This document shows, one piece after another, positions 7,501 to 8,483 of a stretch of 8,483 nt of DNA. The notes under the pieces are model-generated. The model saw only the letters and a program-made list of their open reading frames with translations, had not been told where the DNA came from and searched no databases. Within the stretch, counting starts at the first letter, position 1, and every line of letters begins with the position of its first letter. The position numbers and the translations under genes are program-made. The stretch is from Chloroflexota bacterium (lineage in GTDB: Bacteria > Chloroflexota > Anaerolineae > Anaerolineales > UBA4823). The stretch lies in NCBI GenBank assembly GCA_012798185.1, contig JAAZNS010000230.1:1-8483 (forward strand), read 5' to 3'.

Positions 7501-7752
7501 TGCCGGCCATTCCCGGGCATTTTCCTGGTTAATTTCTTGTACAGGTATGCCTGCAGCAAGCATATCGCTTACCAGGGAAGGATCGACCCCGGTTCTATTT
7601 GCCACTTCTTGCACCAATGATGAAAATGCAGCCTGAGGAGTGGACGTAGCGGGCAAGCTTTGACCAGCCGCGACATTGACTGCAGATATTGACAACAGCA
7701 TCAAACCGCCCAGCCCGATGACAATCCACAGGTGAACAGGATTTTTATTCAT
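4585..7752 (-). CDS. Secreted right-handed parallel beta-helix repeat protein (polymorphic outer-membrane-protein-like repeats)
   Basis: A 1055-residue exported protein of unknown specific function. Residues 1-30 are a signal peptide (NKNPVH, a hydrophobic core IVIGLGGLMLL, then VAAG as likely cleavage region). Residues about 40-165 are mostly helical and unrecognised. Residues 172-245 have the usual entry to a beta-helix (Cys187, YSTWTEALAAANEGDTLYI, then GTWNDQI and LTIVAA). From about 255 to 985 runs a beta-helix whose coils are marked by Gly motifs followed by hydrophobic residues, near residues 303, 333, 364, 391, 424, 453, 480, 511, 539, 570, 596, 622, 651, 683, 711, 747, 777, 803 and 861, typically spaced 26-36, with NNTA/NxA turns. 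The end has GNISSDPLF, RLSHKSPVVNQC, then LDGVIRPWAGVYDMGAFE (1027-1044), and a tail IIVFLPMVIR. There is no autotransporter barrel, LPXTG or transmembrane anchor. Start: ATG preceded by AAGGAGA 5 bases upstream. Related repeats occur in adhesins and surface proteins; a carbohydrate-acting role is also possible, but no catalytic site is recognisable. Confidence 0.9.
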   Translation of the reverse strand: MNKNPVHLWIVIGLGGLMLLSISAVNVAAGQSLPATSTPQAAFSSLVQEVANRTGVDPSLVSDMLAAGIPVQEINQENAREWPAHLAMLSEQQHAFQQSQNAGNLDITGLDAVREDFSPGYPTAEDLLWQQIEKAYLQGDFQSAVTLAEGLTDTLSRERWLADISGKTVAGSAPQGRNFIGINGDACAYSTWTEALAAANEGDTLYIDQGTWNDQIGEISKDLTIVAAQNNCQNKASGGVIIDADGGYNSLGGVATITSTVSVTFTNLILTYGIADFGGILYGVNSNIVLDGTDLTSGIASSGGGCLRLLDSTAVMRNGSEIIDCMTSSSASGGGVMMENSHLLLYDTSRIGDYHEGNYSGGSGGGVLIDGGELILNDNSRIRSNQAIDYGGGIFAMNGATVILKDSANIGYIFSTANNNAVDGAGVYLDGDGASLIMEDDSSVQYNIAAGYGGGVFVEAGSRLSMNRASIMYNRANIRGGGIYTEGAAIVELENGSLVAENYTTDELGTGGGMYIYGAGGTITVTNSSILTNTAYAYGGIRLFGGAGSSRLTLESNSNVSFNKATTGDGGGIGILYGVVNVIDSSLAYNSTPLNGGAVNITNGTLNLIDSHIDFNTAAQYGGGIYNSSGEIEIACQNSLGTVSHNTAIDGGGIFDTSGNVLLIDGSELAPCTIGNNTASQNGGGIHLDKGTTLYSRGAVAYHNNIAQDNGGAIYMAHDASAYFSDADAGSSISAFTNNRASTGSGGAIFATTNSQVALYGAMVGGAAGNMANNGSGGGIFIDNSTLDLINAKVINNQALQNGGGIAAYGSSVLINSYYANTPVAKVNSSQFPITNPCTPGNLPANKYCSEISSNLVEGGGGGLFLYDSVSKIENTAILTNTADTGAAVEIFYGSLDLRNTLIAANDADNWLNPAIIYIYSGAGPSDTAELLATHNTIADNLGTGIVYGSNAVGEFHNNIVWGNNDRGSLSSLVEATCNDTQDGVLTGTGNISSDPLFLTTARGAYRLSHKSPVVNQCIDHGLSIDLDGVIRPWAGVYDMGAFEAIIVFLPMVIR
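4993..5004. repeat. (AT)6 dinucleotide run inside the beta-helix gene
   Basis: Six AT units code for residues 917-920 (IYIY) of the secreted protein. Such runs can change length by slippage, which here would shift the frame for the last 135 or so residues, removing the DMGAFE motif and the C-terminal tail. Confidence 0.8.
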
Positions 7753-7757
7753 TAGAT

Positions 7758-7764
7758 TCTCCTT
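7758..7764 (-). promoter_or_regulatory. Ribosome binding site of the secreted beta-helix protein gene
   Basis: Read on the - strand, AAGGAGA ends 5 bases before the ATG at 7752. It supports this start, which also places a proper signal peptide at the N-terminus. Confidence 0.8.
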
Positions 7765-7831
7765 ACAGAATTCTGAGATAACATGCTTTCATACTGACTT
7801 CAAGAGGCAAGGAAATCAAGGGATAATGAGC

Positions 7832-7857
7832 AAAAAAACCCCACCGCAGGTATGGTT
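7832..7857 (-). promoter_or_regulatory. Hairpin with T run in the leader of the beta-helix protein gene
   Basis: On the - strand, AACC (7857-7854) and ACC (7851-7849) can pair with GGT (7845-7843) and GGTT (7840-7837), around a TGC loop and with one mismatch and one G-U pair. A run of seven T (7838-7832) overlaps the end. It resembles an attenuator or terminator but would begin only a few bases after the predicted transcript start, so a role in stabilising the 5' end is as likely. Confidence 0.25.
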
Positions 7858-7866
7858 GCACTTGTT

Positions 7867-7895
7867 AATATAGTTGAAATTCAAGATAATGACAA
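7867..7895 (-). promoter_or_regulatory. Sigma70-like promoter for the secreted beta-helix protein gene
   Basis: On the - strand, TTGTCA (7895-7890, five of six to consensus) is followed after 17 bases by TATATT (7872-7867, five of six). The predicted transcript start is near 7860, giving a leader of about 108 bases. On the + strand a weaker pair, TTGTTA (7862-7867) and GATAAT (7885-7890), also 17 apart, overlaps it. Confidence 0.55.
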
Positions 7896-8020
7896 GCGAC
7901 AATGAAAAGGTGGATACTTAACAAAACAGTTAGGATTCGATAACCAATCCCTGATCTGTGCCACTATGATTTGTTATAACCCGAAAAACAACCTATTCAC
8001 AAAGATGAAAAGCGAAATCC

Positions 8021-8049
8021 TTGCTTGCGCCCATCAGGTGGTTTATACT
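8021..8049 (+). promoter_or_regulatory. Sigma70-like promoter for the zinc-ribbon protein gene
   Basis: TTGCTT (8021-8026, three of six) and TATACT (8044-8049, five of six) are separated by 17 bases. Transcription would start near 8056, about 40 bases before the ATG at 8097. The palindrome AACGT-TT-ACGTT (8056-8067) sits right at the predicted start. Confidence 0.5.
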
Positions 8050-8055
8050 CTCAGT

Positions 8056-8067
8056 AACGTTTACGTT
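8056..8067. promoter_or_regulatory. Palindrome at the predicted transcription start, possible operator
   Basis: AACGT (8056-8060) and ACGTT (8063-8067) are perfect inverted arms around TT. The location just after a -10 box suits a repressor site, but the arms are short and no regulator is visible, so this is only a candidate. Confidence 0.25.
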
Positions 8068-8096
8068 GTTTTGGAATGTTTCTGGAGAAAGAACAT

Positions 8097-8483
8097 ATGA
8101 GTGAAAAGATTGAATTTACCCGTAATTACTCCGATCAAAGCACCAATCAGGGGTTTCAGTTCGAGTTTTATTGTGACCGCTGCGGCACAGGCTACCGCAC
8201 CCGTTTTCAACCGTCTGCGCTTGGAACGGTGAGCAGCGCTTTGGATACCGCCAGCAGCCTGTTTGGCGGTGTGTTTGGAAAAGCAGCCGATTTAGGTGAG
8301 CGGGCACGCTCTGCCACCTGGGAGAAAGCCCATGACGATGCATTTGTAAAAGCCATGGAAGAACTCAAACCCGATTTCGTGCAGTGCCCGCGCTGCTCCA
8401 GCTGGGTGTGCCGAAAAAGCTGCTGGAATCAACAGAAGGGATTATGTAAAAATTGCGCTCCAGATTTAGGCGTAGAAATGGCA
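8097..8483 (+). CDS. Zinc-ribbon-type cysteine-rich protein, N-terminal part (3' end beyond window)
   Basis: The reading frame from ATG 8097 stays open for 129 codons to the window edge. GGAG at 8084-8087, 9 bases before the ATG, supports the start. Eight cysteines are visible: C26-x2-C29, C97-x2-C100, C105-x3-C109 and C117-x2-C120, enough for two zinc sites. Between the first pair and the others lies a 67-residue stretch with a Gly/Ala/Ser-rich part (ALGTVSSALDTASSLFGGVF) and a charged helix (EKAHDDAFVKAMEELK). There is no signal peptide, so the protein is probably cytoplasmic. The sequence resembles what I remember of uncharacterised zinc-ribbon proteins in Anaerolineae, often with another zinc ribbon at the C-terminus; that part would be outside this window. 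Function unknown; binding of protein or nucleic acid is possible but not shown. Confidence 0.85.
   Translation, partial: MSEKIEFTRNYSDQSTNQGFQFEFYCDRCGTGYRTRFQPSALGTVSSALDTASSLFGGVFGKAADLGERARSATWEKAHDDAFVKAMEELKPDFVQCPRCSSWVCRKSCWNQQKGLCKNCAPDLGVEMA

Larger units (their letters stand above)
7753..8096. other. Divergent intergenic region without a gene
   Basis: These 344 A/T-rich bases separate the secreted-protein gene (leftward) from the zinc-ribbon gene (rightward). I see no coding frame, tRNA or repeat copy in it. It holds a ribosome site and a promoter for the left gene, a leader hairpin with a T run, a promoter and a short palindrome before the right gene, a GTTATAAC palindrome at 7973-7980, and a small inverted repeat GGATT/AATCC at 7933-7950. 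Confidence 0.8.

Noticed and set aside
7918..7923. Pho-box-like TTAACA in the intergenic region
   Set aside because: Only a single half site; a PhoP-type box needs repeated copies at regular spacing, and no second match follows.
8116..8343. Minus-strand 75-codon frame opposite the zinc-ribbon gene
   Set aside because: The + strand frame has a ribosome site, promoter and patterned cysteines; the antisense product has no family features and no start signal.

Overview
The window most likely comes from a member of the Chloroflexota, of the Anaerolineae type. This is an inference from three things: a tandem array built on a CTGAGCGAAGCGAAGA-like core that I associate with intergenic repeats of that group, a large secreted beta-helix protein ending in an LPMV(I)R-type tail of the kind I recall from Chloroflexota extracellular proteins, and a Cys-rich zinc-ribbon protein that resembles Anaerolineae proteins I remember. 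No database was consulted, so the taxonomy is moderate confidence only.

Bases 1-4164 hold a phosphate-specific transport operon on the + strand in the canonical order pstS (3' part only), pstC, pstA, pstB, phoU. Gaps are 6-17 bp and pstC/pstA overlap by 4 bp, so the five genes are almost certainly cotranscribed. PstS captures phosphate outside the cell, PstC and PstA form the membrane channel, PstB is the ATPase, and PhoU couples transporter state to the Pho response and restrains uptake. The operon promoter and any regulatory genes lie upstream of the window. PstB is odd in having about 60 extra N-terminal residues.

Bases 4165-4584 separate two convergent genes. They contain seven 41-bp tandem repeats in exact register plus a shortened eighth copy at the left, followed by a 12-bp inverted partner of the repeat core. 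The interval is bracketed by a 9-bp inverted repeat lying a few bases from each stop codon.

Bases 4585-7752 on the - strand encode one 1055-residue secreted protein: signal peptide, an uncharacterised helical N-terminal region, about 19 coils of a Gly-rich right-handed parallel beta-helix, a DMGAFE-type C-terminal motif, and a short hydrophobic tail. It is probably a surface or extracellular protein and has no evident functional link to phosphate transport.

Bases 7753-8096 form a divergent intergenic region with a good sigma70-like promoter in each direction. From 8097 to the right edge runs the start of a + strand gene for a protein with eight cysteines in CxxC-type pairs, two of them separated from the rest by a helical insert. 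Its function is unknown. I see no IS element, phage gene, CRISPR array or RNA gene. The most unusual items are the tandem array with its flanking inverted repeats, the extended PstB, the tail of the beta-helix protein and the interrupted zinc ribbon.
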